NCBI RefSeq assembly: GCF_036226505.1
Contig: NZ_CP108484.1
Span: 8,279,501 to 8,343,500 of the forward strand
Length of the DNA stretch: 64,000 nucleotides
Source: Kitasatospora sp. NBC_01246
GTDB taxonomy: Bacteria; Actinomycetota; Actinomycetes; Streptomycetales; Streptomycetaceae
Reading direction: 5' to 3'
Shown: in pieces, positions 14,938-22,766 of the stretch
Layout of the letters: every line of letters starts with the position of its first letter
Numbering within the stretch: the stretch's first letter is position 1
Program-made: the position numbers and the translations under genes
The notes under the pieces: generated by a model
What the model saw: only the letters and a program-made list of their open reading frames with translations
What the model was told of the DNA's origin: nothing
The model's database searches: none

Positions 14938-17634
14938 TCACCTCCTTTCGGCCGGGTCGGGGGCGGGGAGCCAGAGGCGCGGTCCGCCGTGGTGGAGCCG
15001 TACCAGCAGGCCGAGGGGCCCGCCGAGTCCGGTGTTGTAGCCGACGCCCACCCTGCTCAGGGTGTCGTCGGGGATCAGGAGCAGCCCGTCGTGGACGACG
15101 TGGCGTGCGTGGGCGCAGGCGAGGAGTTCCTCGGCGCGGCGCCGCTGGAGGGGGTCGTCGAGGGCGTCGGCGAGGTCGAGGAGGAACTCGGCGTTGCCCG
15201 CGAGGCCGTGGCAGGCGGCCGGTGAGCTCTGCCACCGCCAGCGGTACACCTCGGCCGCGGCCTGTTCGGCCGTCTCGCGGTAGCGCGGGTCCCCGGTGGC
15301 CTGCCAGAGCCGGATCAGGAAGGTGCCGATGCCGGAGGCGCCGCTGCACCAGTGGGGCGCGTGGGCGGGGGCGTCGGCGCCGCGGTCCTCGACCGGCCAG
15401 GCGGCGGCGCCGTCACGGACCCGTGCGGTGGCGAGCAGCGTCTCGGCGGCGACCCGGGCGGCGTGGACGAAATCCTCCCGTTCGGCGGCGAGTCCGGCGA
15501 GGAGCAGGAAGGTCGCGACGCCGGCGACGCCGTGGGCGAAGCCGAGGTGGGTGATGCCCGCGAGTTCGGAGTCGAAGTCGGCCGGGACGGGCCACACCAC
15601 ACCGGAGCGGCCCTGCGCGGCGGTGGTCAGCAGGTGTTCGGCGGCGGTCACCGCGCGTCGGCGGAACTCCTTGTCGCCGGTGGTCCGCCAGAAGTGGAGC
15701 TGGGCCAGGCCTGCGCCGGCCACGCCGTGGCAGACGTCGGGGTTGGGCCACCGCAGCGGGACGGCGCGGGCCAGCTGGGCGGCGTGTGCGGCGAGGCCGT
15801 CGTCGCCGAGCAGCCGGGCCGCGTCCAGCAGCGCCCAGGCGGTGCCGGAGCGGCCGAAGTGCAGTCCGGGCAGCAGCTGTCCGCCGGCCCCGGCCCGGGC
15901 GGCGATCCACTGCGCCGCCTCGGCGACGGTGGCCCGCAGCCGCGGGTCGGCGCGGTGGGCGGCGGCCGCGGTGAGGACGGACAGGACGCCGGCGGCACCG
16001 TGCTGCACGTTCAGCGGATCGGTCCCCTCGCCGGAGGGGCCGGCGGGCCAGAGCCGTACCGGGTCCTGCGGGGTCATGGTGTCCATCAGATGGGTCAGCC
16101 CGTCGGCGAGCAGCCGTCGCGCGGTCCGGTCGTCCAGGACGGTGCCGCTCCCCGGGGCGGCCGCGGTGGCGGCGGGCAGCGCGGCGAGCGCCGCGCGGGC
16201 CTTCGCCAGGCTCCACCGCTCGTTCCGGTCCTCGGCCATGAGCCCGAGGACGAGCGGGCGGAGGTCGGTGAGGTCCGGGCGGTCGGCGAGCGCGGTGGCG
16301 AGCAGGGCGGCGGTCCGTTCGTCCCGGCCGCGGGCCGCCCCGCGGTCCGGGGCGAGCGCCGGGTCGGTACCGGTCAGCAGGTGGAACAGCACGGCGCCGA
16401 GGCTGTAGAGGTCGGACTCCGGCGCGGGGGCGGGGCCGCTCGGTGCGCCGTCGACGACCTCGGGCGCGCCGAAGCCCGGGGTGTGCAGGCGCAGGACGTG
16501 GTCCCCGGGGCGGGCGAGGGACTCCAGGTCGATCAGGCGGACCTCGCCGTCCGGGGTGACCATCAGGTTGTTGGGGTTGAAGTCGCGCAGGACCAGGCCG
16601 AGTTCGTGGACGGCCGCGACGACGTCCAGCAGTTGCCCGGCCAGGTCGAGCACCTGGGCCCGGTCGGGGCGCAGCCGCTCGGACACCCAGGCGCGCAGGG
16701 TGCGCCCGGCGACGAGCTCCTCCACGAGGTACCGGTTGCCGCCCTGGCCGAAGACCTCCACGACCTGCGGACATCGGCCGAGCGGTGCGAGCAGGGCGTG
16801 CATGGCGGCCTCGTGGTCGAGCAGGTCGCCGGCGTCGGTGCCTTCGAGGACGGCCCCGACGTGCCGGCGGGCCTCCTTGACGACGACCTCCAGGCCGGTC
16901 CGCCGGTCGGTGGCGAGGAAGACGCCGCCCTTGAAGGCGTGCCGGATCGCCTTGTGCACGACGTAGCGGTTGTTCAGCAGCACGCTCGTCCCGGGGGCGG
17001 CCGGGGGAGTTTCGGGGAGCGGGAGCGGCGAGGCGGCCCAGGCGGGCGGGGTGAACCCGGCCGTGCGCCGGTCGCGGACGAAGGTCCCGTCCGGCGCCTG
17101 CAGCATGGGTTCGACCGAACCGTCGTTGGTGAGCCGGGGGGAGCCACGGAAGGCCCCGTAGCGGTAGTGGACCGGGCTGTCCGGCCGGTACCGGCGGTCG
17201 GAGAGGATGCCCGGCCCCGGCAGGTGCGCGGTGGCCCGGTGCAGTTCCTCGGCGAGCCGGCGGAAGTGGTCGTCGTCGTCCGGGTAGACGGTGATGAACT
17301 TCCCGCCGCCGCCCCGGTCGTAGCGGGCGGAGACGAGTTCCGTCAGCCGGCCGGGTGTACCGGCGCACTTGAACGGGGCCCGGGCGGCGACGAGCACTTC
17401 GGCGGCCCGGGTCAGCACCGTCGGGGCGGAGAGCGGGGTGGCGGACACGTGCAGCTTCCAGCCCTGCCGGCGGCCGAGGCCGGCGTCGTCCGGCCGGACG
17501 TGGCACCAGAAGTCCCCGGGAGTGACGGTCCAGCCCCGCGCGCCCTGACGGCGCAGCACCGCCCCGATCAGGTCGGGGTAGAACGTGGCGTACGGATCCG
17601 CCGAGCCCTGACCCGCCGTCTGCCCCTCTGCCAT
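14938..17634 (-). CDS. lanL: Class IV lanthipeptide synthetase (LanL)
   Basis: This 898-residue three-domain enzyme phosphorylates Ser/Thr of the precursor, eliminates phosphate and cyclises with Cys. The lyase domain spans about residues 10-200 (GWKLHVSATPL, APFKC, GKFITVYPDD, ILSDRRY, VHYRYGAF). The kinase domain spans about 220-490: Lys253 in VVVKEA, the catalytic loop LRDFNPNNLMV with Asp351 and Asn356, and the metal site LIDLES with Asp369. The LanC-like cyclase spans about 505-890, with LGFAHGVAG (His701) and the zinc ligands Cys763 (HWCSG), Cys808 and His809 (ACHG). These zinc ligands place it in class IV rather than class III, whose cyclase lacks them. The ATG at 17634 has GAAGGAAG upstream. 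Confidence 0.92.
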   Translation of the reverse strand: MAEGQTAGQGSADPYATFYPDLIGAVLRRQGARGWTVTPGDFWCHVRPDDAGLGRRQGWKLHVSATPLSAPTVLTRAAEVLVAARAPFKCAGTPGRLTELVSARYDRGGGGKFITVYPDDDDHFRRLAEELHRATAHLPGPGILSDRRYRPDSPVHYRYGAFRGSPRLTNDGSVEPMLQAPDGTFVRDRRTAGFTPPAWAASPLPLPETPPAAPGTSVLLNNRYVVHKAIRHAFKGGVFLATDRRTGLEVVVKEARRHVGAVLEGTDAGDLLDHEAAMHALLAPLGRCPQVVEVFGQGGNRYLVEELVAGRTLRAWVSERLRPDRAQVLDLAGQLLDVVAAVHELGLVLRDFNPNNLMVTPDGEVRLIDLESLARPGDHVLRLHTPGFGAPEVVDGAPSGPAPAPESDLYSLGAVLFHLLTGTDPALAPDRGAARGRDERTAALLATALADRPDLTDLRPLVLGLMAEDRNERWSLAKARAALAALPAATAAAPGSGTVLDDRTARRLLADGLTHLMDTMTPQDPVRLWPAGPSGEGTDPLNVQHGAAGVLSVLTAAAAHRADPRLRATVAEAAQWIAARAGAGGQLLPGLHFGRSGTAWALLDAARLLGDDGLAAHAAQLARAVPLRWPNPDVCHGVAGAGLAQLHFWRTTGDKEFRRRAVTAAEHLLTTAAQGRSGVVWPVPADFDSELAGITHLGFAHGVAGVATFLLLAGLAAEREDFVHAARVAAETLLATARVRDGAAAWPVEDRGADAPAHAPHWCSGASGIGTFLIRLWQATGDPRYRETAEQAAAEVYRWRWQSSPAACHGLAGNAEFLLDLADALDDPLQRRRAEELLACAHARHVVHDGLLLIPDDTLSRVGVGYNTGLGGPLGLLVRLHHGGPRLWLPAPDPAERR

Positions 17635-18413
17635 CGTTCTTCCTTCGTCCGTGGAGCCCTGCCGGAGCCGGTCGGCCTCCGAGCGCATCGCTGATCCTGG
17701 CGGCGCGGGGACATCCGGTTCATGGGGGACGACCACGTATCTTCCGGCCGTGAACCCCCATGGGGCCGGTCGACGGCTCGCCGAACGGTCCCGACCCCGG
17801 GCCGGGTCCGGTGGGTCCGCCGGGGCGCGTGGTGCCGTAACGGCCCGTCGGCCGCCACGGCCGGCGGGCGGGGGCGGGTTGACGTGCCCGTTCCCGGGGC
17901 GGAGCGGGAATCGCGCGCAGGTTCGGAAACTGTCGGCCGGCGAGGCGAGGAGTGGGTTGTTCCCGTACCGGGGGGCCGGTTCCGGTCCTGCCCCGGCCCG
18001 ATCGGGCTTTGAGCCGTACCCGGGGGCGGCCGAGACGCCGGCCGGGGAGCCCGGACGGGCCGGGAGATGCCCGGCCGGCGCGGTGCGCCGTCGGGCCTGC
18101 TGACGCTCCCGGCGCCCGGTCCGCGCGATGAACCGCCCGTTCGGCCCGTCCGCGCGGGGCGGGAGGCCTGGTAGCTCCGGGGGAGGAGCCCCCGACCCCC
18201 GGGTGGCGGGGCCGTCCTCGGCACCCACGAGGGGCACCGATCCTCGTGAACATGTCCAGCAGCGTCGGCTCCGCCGACCCACCGGTGCGGCCGGCCCCGA
18301 TCGTCGGCTGTCGGCACACTCGAATCGGCCAACGTCGGGGGAGATCCGGCTGAGGTCCCGCCGCCGGCCGCACCGATTGCCGTACCGTGACCGGCAGCGA
18401 AGTGGAGGACCCT
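17635..18413. other. Divergent region between lanL and the toxin-antitoxin pair
   Basis: No gene is supported in these 779 bases. The lanL-proximal part (17640-17770) carries the CATGGGGG inverted repeat listed separately. The rest is GC-rich with no conserved frame on either strand that I recognise. Confidence 0.5.
17721..17762. promoter_or_regulatory. CATGGGGG inverted repeat upstream of lanL
   Basis: CATGGGGG at 17721-17728 and its perfect complement CCCCCATG at 17755-17762 are separated by 26 bases, about 87-128 bases upstream of the lanL start. The spacing of about three helical turns between arms would suit a dimeric regulator or looping. No regulator gene lies in the locus. Confidence 0.35.
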
Positions 18414-18725
18414 TTGAGCGCCCAGCCCGACCACCTTCCCGCCGCGCCGGCGGCTCCGGCGCCGCGTGCCGCCGCCCGACTGCTCGCCCGTATCCACGCC
18501 GAGCCGCCCGAGCGGGCAGCCAGGTGGCTGCCGGCGTTCGAACGGGACTGGGCCAAGGCGCTCGACGACTCGCGTCAGACCTACGACCTCTCCCCGCTGC
18601 ACCACGTGGTCCGGACCTGGCGGGTCCGTCTGGACAGCGCACCGGCGGTCGACGCGTTCGTCGCCGCCGGCCCGGACGACGGGGACGGGATCGACCTCGC
18701 CGAACTCACCGGGACGGACCGGTGA
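18414..18725 (+). CDS. DUF6247-like antitoxin candidate
   Basis: This 103-residue acidic, Ala/Pro-rich protein has the core RLLARIHAEPPERAARWLPAFERDWAKAL, then TYDLSPLHHVVRTWRVRLDSAP. This resembles DUF6247 proteins of actinomycetes, which often precede small RelE-like genes. The TTG at 18414 has GGAGG five bases upstream and is preferred; the GTG at 18387 is the alternative. Its stop overlaps the next gene's start (GTGA), the classic arrangement of antitoxin followed by toxin. It would neutralise the toxin by direct binding and perhaps repress the operon; no clear DNA-binding motif is visible. Confidence 0.65.
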   Translation: MSAQPDHLPAAPAAPAPRAAARLLARIHAEPPERAARWLPAFERDWAKALDDSRQTYDLSPLHHVVRTWRVRLDSAPAVDAFVAAGPDDGDGIDLAELTGTDR

Positions 18726-18982
18726 GCGACCGCGTCTGGCCGGCCCGGCTGTCCCCGCAGGCGGCCAAGACCTTCGTCGACCTCCCCCCACACGCCCAGC
18801 GGACGGTCCGCGACCTGCTGGACATCGCCTCCCGAACCCCCTGGGGGTGGCCGCAGTGGGACGCCACCGACCTCGAAGGCGAAGACGTCCGCTGCGCCTC
18901 CGTCGGCCAGCTCAGCCTCGTCTACCTGGTGAACCGCCCGGCCGGGCGCCTGCACGTCATCGACATCGTCTGGCTCGGCTGA
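18722..18982 (+). CDS. RelE/ParE-like toxin candidate
   Basis: The 86-residue protein begins VWPARLSPQAAKTFVDLPPHAQRTVRDLLDIA, with a beta strand, two helices and then LEGEDVRCASVGQLSLVYLVNRPAGRLHVIDIVWLG. This is the order expected of the RelE/ParE fold (residues forming a C-terminal sheet with VRxxxVGxxxxxYxV). RelE members cleave mRNA on the ribosome and ParE members poison gyrase; the sequence does not decide between them. It is translationally coupled to the upstream antitoxin candidate through a GTGA overlap. Size and gene order are typical of a type II module. Confidence 0.7.
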   Translation: MSDRVWPARLSPQAAKTFVDLPPHAQRTVRDLLDIASRTPWGWPQWDATDLEGEDVRCASVGQLSLVYLVNRPAGRLHVIDIVWLG

Positions 18983-19272
18983 CAGCCTCCGCGGATCCGG
19001 CCGACCTTCACGGCGGGGGTCGACCTTCACGGCGCCGGCGGCCCGAACGGGCCGCGCCCGACGGTCGCTTTGGACGACGGTCGGCGACGCTCCGGTCCTC
19101 CGGACGGCGACCGGCCGTGGCTCCGTGGACGGTCGGGCGGCCCAGGCCGACGGACCAGAACGACGGCATCCATCGAACCGAAGTGGCGGAACCCCTCGTT
19201 CCAAGTGTTGTAGAGGGAACGGCCGTGGAGCACCGTTCTCGACGTTCCGTCCCCCGAAGGAGCCCGCCGCCC

Positions 19273-20460
19273 ATGGGAAATCACCGCAAACCCAGCCGTC
19301 CGAGCCGGGCCCGCCTCGCTGTCCTCACCACGGCCGTGGCCGGCGGCGCGGTGCTCGCCGCCGGGACGGCGCACGCCGAGCCGGCGCCCACCCTGGCCTC
19401 CGTCAAGGAGCAGGTGGACAGGCTCAACGGGGAGGCCGAGCAGGCCATCGAGCGTTACAACGGGTTCCAGGAGAAGCGGCAGTCGCTCCAGGCCGACGCC
19501 AACCGCATCCAGGACAAGGTCGCCCGCGGCCAGGACTCGCTCAACGAATTGCGCACCTCGCTCGGCGCGGTGGCCGGTGAGCAGTACCGCAGCAACGGCA
19601 TCGGCCCGGGCGTCCAGCTGATGCTCGACTCCGACCCGGCCGGCTACCTGGAGCGCGCGGCCGTGCAGAACCAGGTCGCCGACAGCCAGGCCGCGTTGCT
19701 GAAGCAGGCCCGCGACGCGCAGCGCAAGCTCGACCAGGACCGCGCCGAGGCCACCGCGATGCTCGCCCGACTCGACGCCGCGGGCGCGTCGCTGGGCGAG
19801 GAGAAGAAGCAGATCCAGGCCAAGCTCGCCGAGGCCGAGGCCCTGCTCAACAAGCTCAGCGCCGAGGACCGGGCCAGGATCAACGCCCAGGAGAGCGCCG
19901 AGAAGGCCAAGGCCACCGCCCAGCAGGCCGCTGCGGCCGACCGCGCCGCGCGCGCCGCCGAGCGGCCCGCGCAGGGCGCCGCCACGGCACCCGCGACGCG
20001 CCCGGCCGCCGGAGCCACCCCGGCGGGAGCCGCCCCTGCCGGAACCCCCGCCGGAGCCGCTGCCGAAGCCCCTGCCGGAGCCGCCGCCGGACCCGCTCCG
20101 GCGAGCGCGGGCGGCCGGGCCGCCGACGTCGTCAAGTTCGCCACCGCCCAGCTCGGCAAGCCCTACGAGTGGAGCTCCACGGGACCGAACTCCTTCGACT
20201 GCTCAGGCCTCACCGGCGCCGCCTACCGCGCGGCCGGCGTCAAGCTCCCCCGGATATCCCAGGACCAGTGGAAGTCCGGCCCGCACGTCGCCCGGGGCGA
20301 CCTCCAGCCCGGTGACCTCGTCTTCTTCTACGACGACATCCACCACGTGGGCCTCTACATCGGCGACGGCAAGATGATCCACGCTCCGCGCAAGGGGAAG
20401 AACGTCGAGGTCCTCCCGATCAGCGTGATGCCGTACATGGGCGCGGTCCGCCCGGCCTGA
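19273..20460 (+). CDS. Secreted NlpC/P60 peptidoglycan endopeptidase
   Basis: This 395-residue protein cleaves peptide stems in peptidoglycan outside the membrane (RipA/CwlO-like). A signal peptide (residues 1-36, ending GTAHAEP) is followed by a long coiled coil (about 40-235) rich in KQARDAQRKLDQDRAEATAML. An Ala/Pro/Gly linker follows (about 236-280), then the NlpC/P60 domain (about 285-395). The catalytic Cys is in NSFDCSGLTGAAYRAAG and the His in HHVGLYIG; HAPRKGKNVEV contributes the third residue. The coiled coil probably blocks the active site until regulated. The ATG at 19273 has AAGGAG ten bases upstream. Confidence 0.93.
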   Translation: MGNHRKPSRPSRARLAVLTTAVAGGAVLAAGTAHAEPAPTLASVKEQVDRLNGEAEQAIERYNGFQEKRQSLQADANRIQDKVARGQDSLNELRTSLGAVAGEQYRSNGIGPGVQLMLDSDPAGYLERAAVQNQVADSQAALLKQARDAQRKLDQDRAEATAMLARLDAAGASLGEEKKQIQAKLAEAEALLNKLSAEDRARINAQESAEKAKATAQQAAAADRAARAAERPAQGAATAPATRPAAGATPAGAAPAGTPAGAAAEAPAGAAAGPAPASAGGRAADVVKFATAQLGKPYEWSSTGPNSFDCSGLTGAAYRAAGVKLPRISQDQWKSGPHVARGDLQPGDLVFFYDDIHHVGLYIGDGKMIHAPRKGKNVEVLPISVMPYMGAVRPA

Positions 20461-20827
20461 GCCGCGGTGGCCGGGGCGGCCGTGCCTCGGTACCGCCCCT
20501 GGCGCCACGGGCCGGCCGCCCGCGGGCAACGCCGTAGCGAGGCGCTGCCCCGGCGGGGCACCGTCGGCGTGCTCCTCGGGGAGGGGCAGCGGGGCCACGG
20601 CGAAGCCGTGTCCGCACCGACGGCAGGACCGCCGGAGGAACGGGCCCGTCCCGCAGCAACCGGCAGCCCCGTGTGGTGATCACCCGAGGAGGGCGACGCC
20701 CGCCCGGCCGTGCTTTGCGCCCGGTGGCCCGGCGACGGCGTGCCGCCGGGCCCCGTCCGGTCGAAACCCCGGCGCGCCGGGCTCGTCCACGGCCGGTCCG
20801 TCCGGGCCGGAAGCTAGGTTCGGCTCC
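20461..20827. other. Intergenic region before the phosphate transporter
   Basis: No gene is supported in these 367 bases. An imperfect GC hairpin around 20726-20754 (GGCCCGGCGACGG with CCGCCGGGCC) may end the endopeptidase transcript. I saw no PHO-box repeat in front of the transporter. Confidence 0.35.
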
Positions 20828-21988
20828 GTGACGGGCAACGACGCGGTCCTGGCCCTGGTGGTCACCACCGCGCTGGGTTTCGACTTCACCAACGGATTCC
20901 ACGACACCGGCAACGCCATGGCGACCTCGATCGTCACCGGCGCCCTACGCCCGCGCGTGGCGGTCGCCCTCTCGGCGGCGCTGAACCTGGTCGGCGCGTT
21001 CCTGTCGACCGCCGTCGCGGCGACCATCGCGAGCGGTCTGGTCGACAGCGCCGACGTGACCCTGGTGGTGGTCTTCGCGGGACTGGCCGGCAGCATCCTG
21101 TGGAACCTGACCACCTGGTACCTCGGCATCCCCTCCAGTTCCTCGCACGCGCTCATCGGCGGCGTGGTCGGGGCGACGATGGCGGCGGCCGGGGTCTCGG
21201 CCGTCAAGTGGCAGGGGTTGGTCTCCAAGGTGATCGTGCCCGCCACCCTGTCGCCGTTCATCGCCGGGACGGTCGCGGTGGTCGGCACCCACCTCGTCTA
21301 CCGGCTCACCCGCGACGTCTCCCAGGGCCCGCGCGACCACGGCTTCCGGATCGGCCAGATCGGTTCGGCCTCGATGGTCTCGCTCGCCCACGGCACCAAC
21401 GACGCGCAGAAGACCATGGGCGTCATCACCCTGGCCCTGATCGCCAACGGCACCCTCCAGGCCGGCGCCACCTCCCCGATCTGGGTGATCACCTCCTGCG
21501 CGATGGCCATCGCCCTGGGCACCTACCTCGGCGGCTGGCGGGTCATCCGGATGCTGGGCAAGGGACTCATCGAGATCGAGTCGCCGCAGGGCATGGCCGC
21601 CGAGTCGGCCTCGGCGGCGGTGATCCTCTCCTCCACCGACTTCGGCTACTCGCTGTCCACCACCCACGTGGCCACCGGGTCGATCCTGGGCGCCGGGGTC
21701 GGCCGCAAGGGCGCCGTGGTGCGCTGGAACACCGCCCGCCGCATGGCGGTGGCCTGGCTGCTCACCCTGCCGGCCTCCGCGACGGTCGGCGCCGCGACCT
21801 ACTGGGCCGCCCACGGGATCGGCGGGACCATCGGCGTCGTAGTGATCTTCATCGTGCTGGTCCTGGCCTCAATCGCCTTCTTCGCGGCCTCCCGCCGGCC
21901 GGCCGTGGCGGTGACGCCGGAGAACGTCAACGAGGCCTGGACCGGCTCGCTGGTCCCGGCCCCGGACGCCGGCGAGGTGGCCTCGTGA
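20828..21988 (+). CDS. PiT family inorganic phosphate transporter
   Basis: This 386-residue membrane protein imports phosphate by cation symport. It shows the two inverted PiT signature repeats: GFDFTNGFHDTGNAMATSI near residues 17-35 and SLAHGTNDAQKTMGVITLAL near 190-208. The paired motifs SSSSHALIGGVVGA and LSTTHVATGSILGAGVGRK are also present. About ten membrane segments span the protein. The length is typical of the short bacterial PiT group. The GTG at 20828 begins at the first membrane segment. It is coupled by a GTGA overlap to a small membrane protein. Confidence 0.93.
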   Translation: MTGNDAVLALVVTTALGFDFTNGFHDTGNAMATSIVTGALRPRVAVALSAALNLVGAFLSTAVAATIASGLVDSADVTLVVVFAGLAGSILWNLTTWYLGIPSSSSHALIGGVVGATMAAAGVSAVKWQGLVSKVIVPATLSPFIAGTVAVVGTHLVYRLTRDVSQGPRDHGFRIGQIGSASMVSLAHGTNDAQKTMGVITLALIANGTLQAGATSPIWVITSCAMAIALGTYLGGWRVIRMLGKGLIEIESPQGMAAESASAAVILSSTDFGYSLSTTHVATGSILGAGVGRKGAVVRWNTARRMAVAWLLTLPASATVGAATYWAAHGIGGTIGVVVIFIVLVLASIAFFAASRRPAVAVTPENVNEAWTGSLVPAPDAGEVAS

Positions 21989-22239
21989 ACTCCTGGATCA
22001 ACCTCGACGCACTGTGGGGGATCGTCGTGGTGGGCCTCGTCGCCGGAGCCGGCCTGCCGGCCCTGTTCGCCCTCGGCCTGCGCGCCCTCAACCCGTCGGC
22101 CCGCCCCGCCGGGCGGTCTGCCGTGACCGGGCCCCCGGCCGCCGTCGGACCGGTCGGCTACGCCGTGGCCGTACTCTGCTTCGCCACCGTGCTCGCCGCG
22201 ATCGCCTGGGGCATCTTCGTCATCGTCAACCACAGCTGA
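21985..22239 (+). CDS. Small membrane protein linked to the phosphate transporter
   Basis: The 84-residue protein has two predicted membrane helices (LWGIVVVGLVAGAGLPALFALGL, near residues 10-33; GYAVAVLCFATVLAAIAWGIFVIV, near 58-81). Its GTG overlaps the transporter stop (GTGA), and small proteins of this type commonly follow pit genes in Streptomyces. It may be an accessory or stability subunit. No known motif is present. Confidence 0.8.
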   Translation: MNSWINLDALWGIVVVGLVAGAGLPALFALGLRALNPSARPAGRSAVTGPPAAVGPVGYAVAVLCFATVLAAIAWGIFVIVNHS

Positions 22240-22766
22240 ACGGCCGTGCCGCGGGCGAGGGAGCGTCACCCCGCCGCCGGGGCCCGCGCGGTGAGGGACC
22301 AGGGGGCGGCCCACAGCGGAAGGACCTCGACGGTGGCGCGGGCGTCGCGCCGGTGCCCCTCGGCGCCGCGCCCCGGGCCGACGGCGGGACAACGGGGACG
22401 GGTGCCGGCCGGCTGACGGGCAGCCTCGGAGTTCACTGGGCTCATGCGTCGCAACCTACTCCGGGGCACTGACAGGCCCGGTGCGGGCGGATCGACGGTC
22501 CGACCGGCTACCACCTTCCGGCACGGAACGGGCGGTGATGGACCGAGTCGTGCCCCCGCCGGTTCGGACGAGCCCGGTCGTCGGAGTGGCCGGGACGGGC
22601 CGTGCACCCGGCGGCGCCCCGCAACCGTCCGGGCGAACGGTGCGCCGGGGTGGGGGTGCTGCTCGACGAGGGGGTGGCCGCCGGGGCCGGCGGCCGTCGC
22701 GCCCGCGGTGTTGTCGGTGTGCCGGGTTAGGTTGACGATCATCAGCCGGACCGGATGGGGGACGTC
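22240..22766. other. Intergenic region before the DUF6493 gene
   Basis: No gene is supported in these 527 bases. TAGGTT at 22728-22733 fits a TAGNNT -10 box about 33 bases upstream of the DUF6493 start, without a clear -35. A short minus-strand frame at 22266-22445 was considered and not accepted. Confidence 0.4.

Noticed and set aside
14938-18642. Extended 1234-residue frame in front of the LanL start
   Set aside because: The first 336 codons are Arg/Pro/Gly-rich GC shadow without family similarity; LanL homologues begin near the ATG at 17634, which has a good ribosome site.
20700-20760. riboswitch or PHO box before the phosphate transporter
   Set aside because: Only an imperfect GC hairpin is present; no GTTCACC-type direct repeats or conserved riboswitch motif.
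22266-22445. Possible 59-residue minus-strand gene starting MSPVNSEAAR
   Set aside because: TAGGTT seven bases upstream could be a leaderless -10, but there is no -35, no domain and the composition fits GC background.
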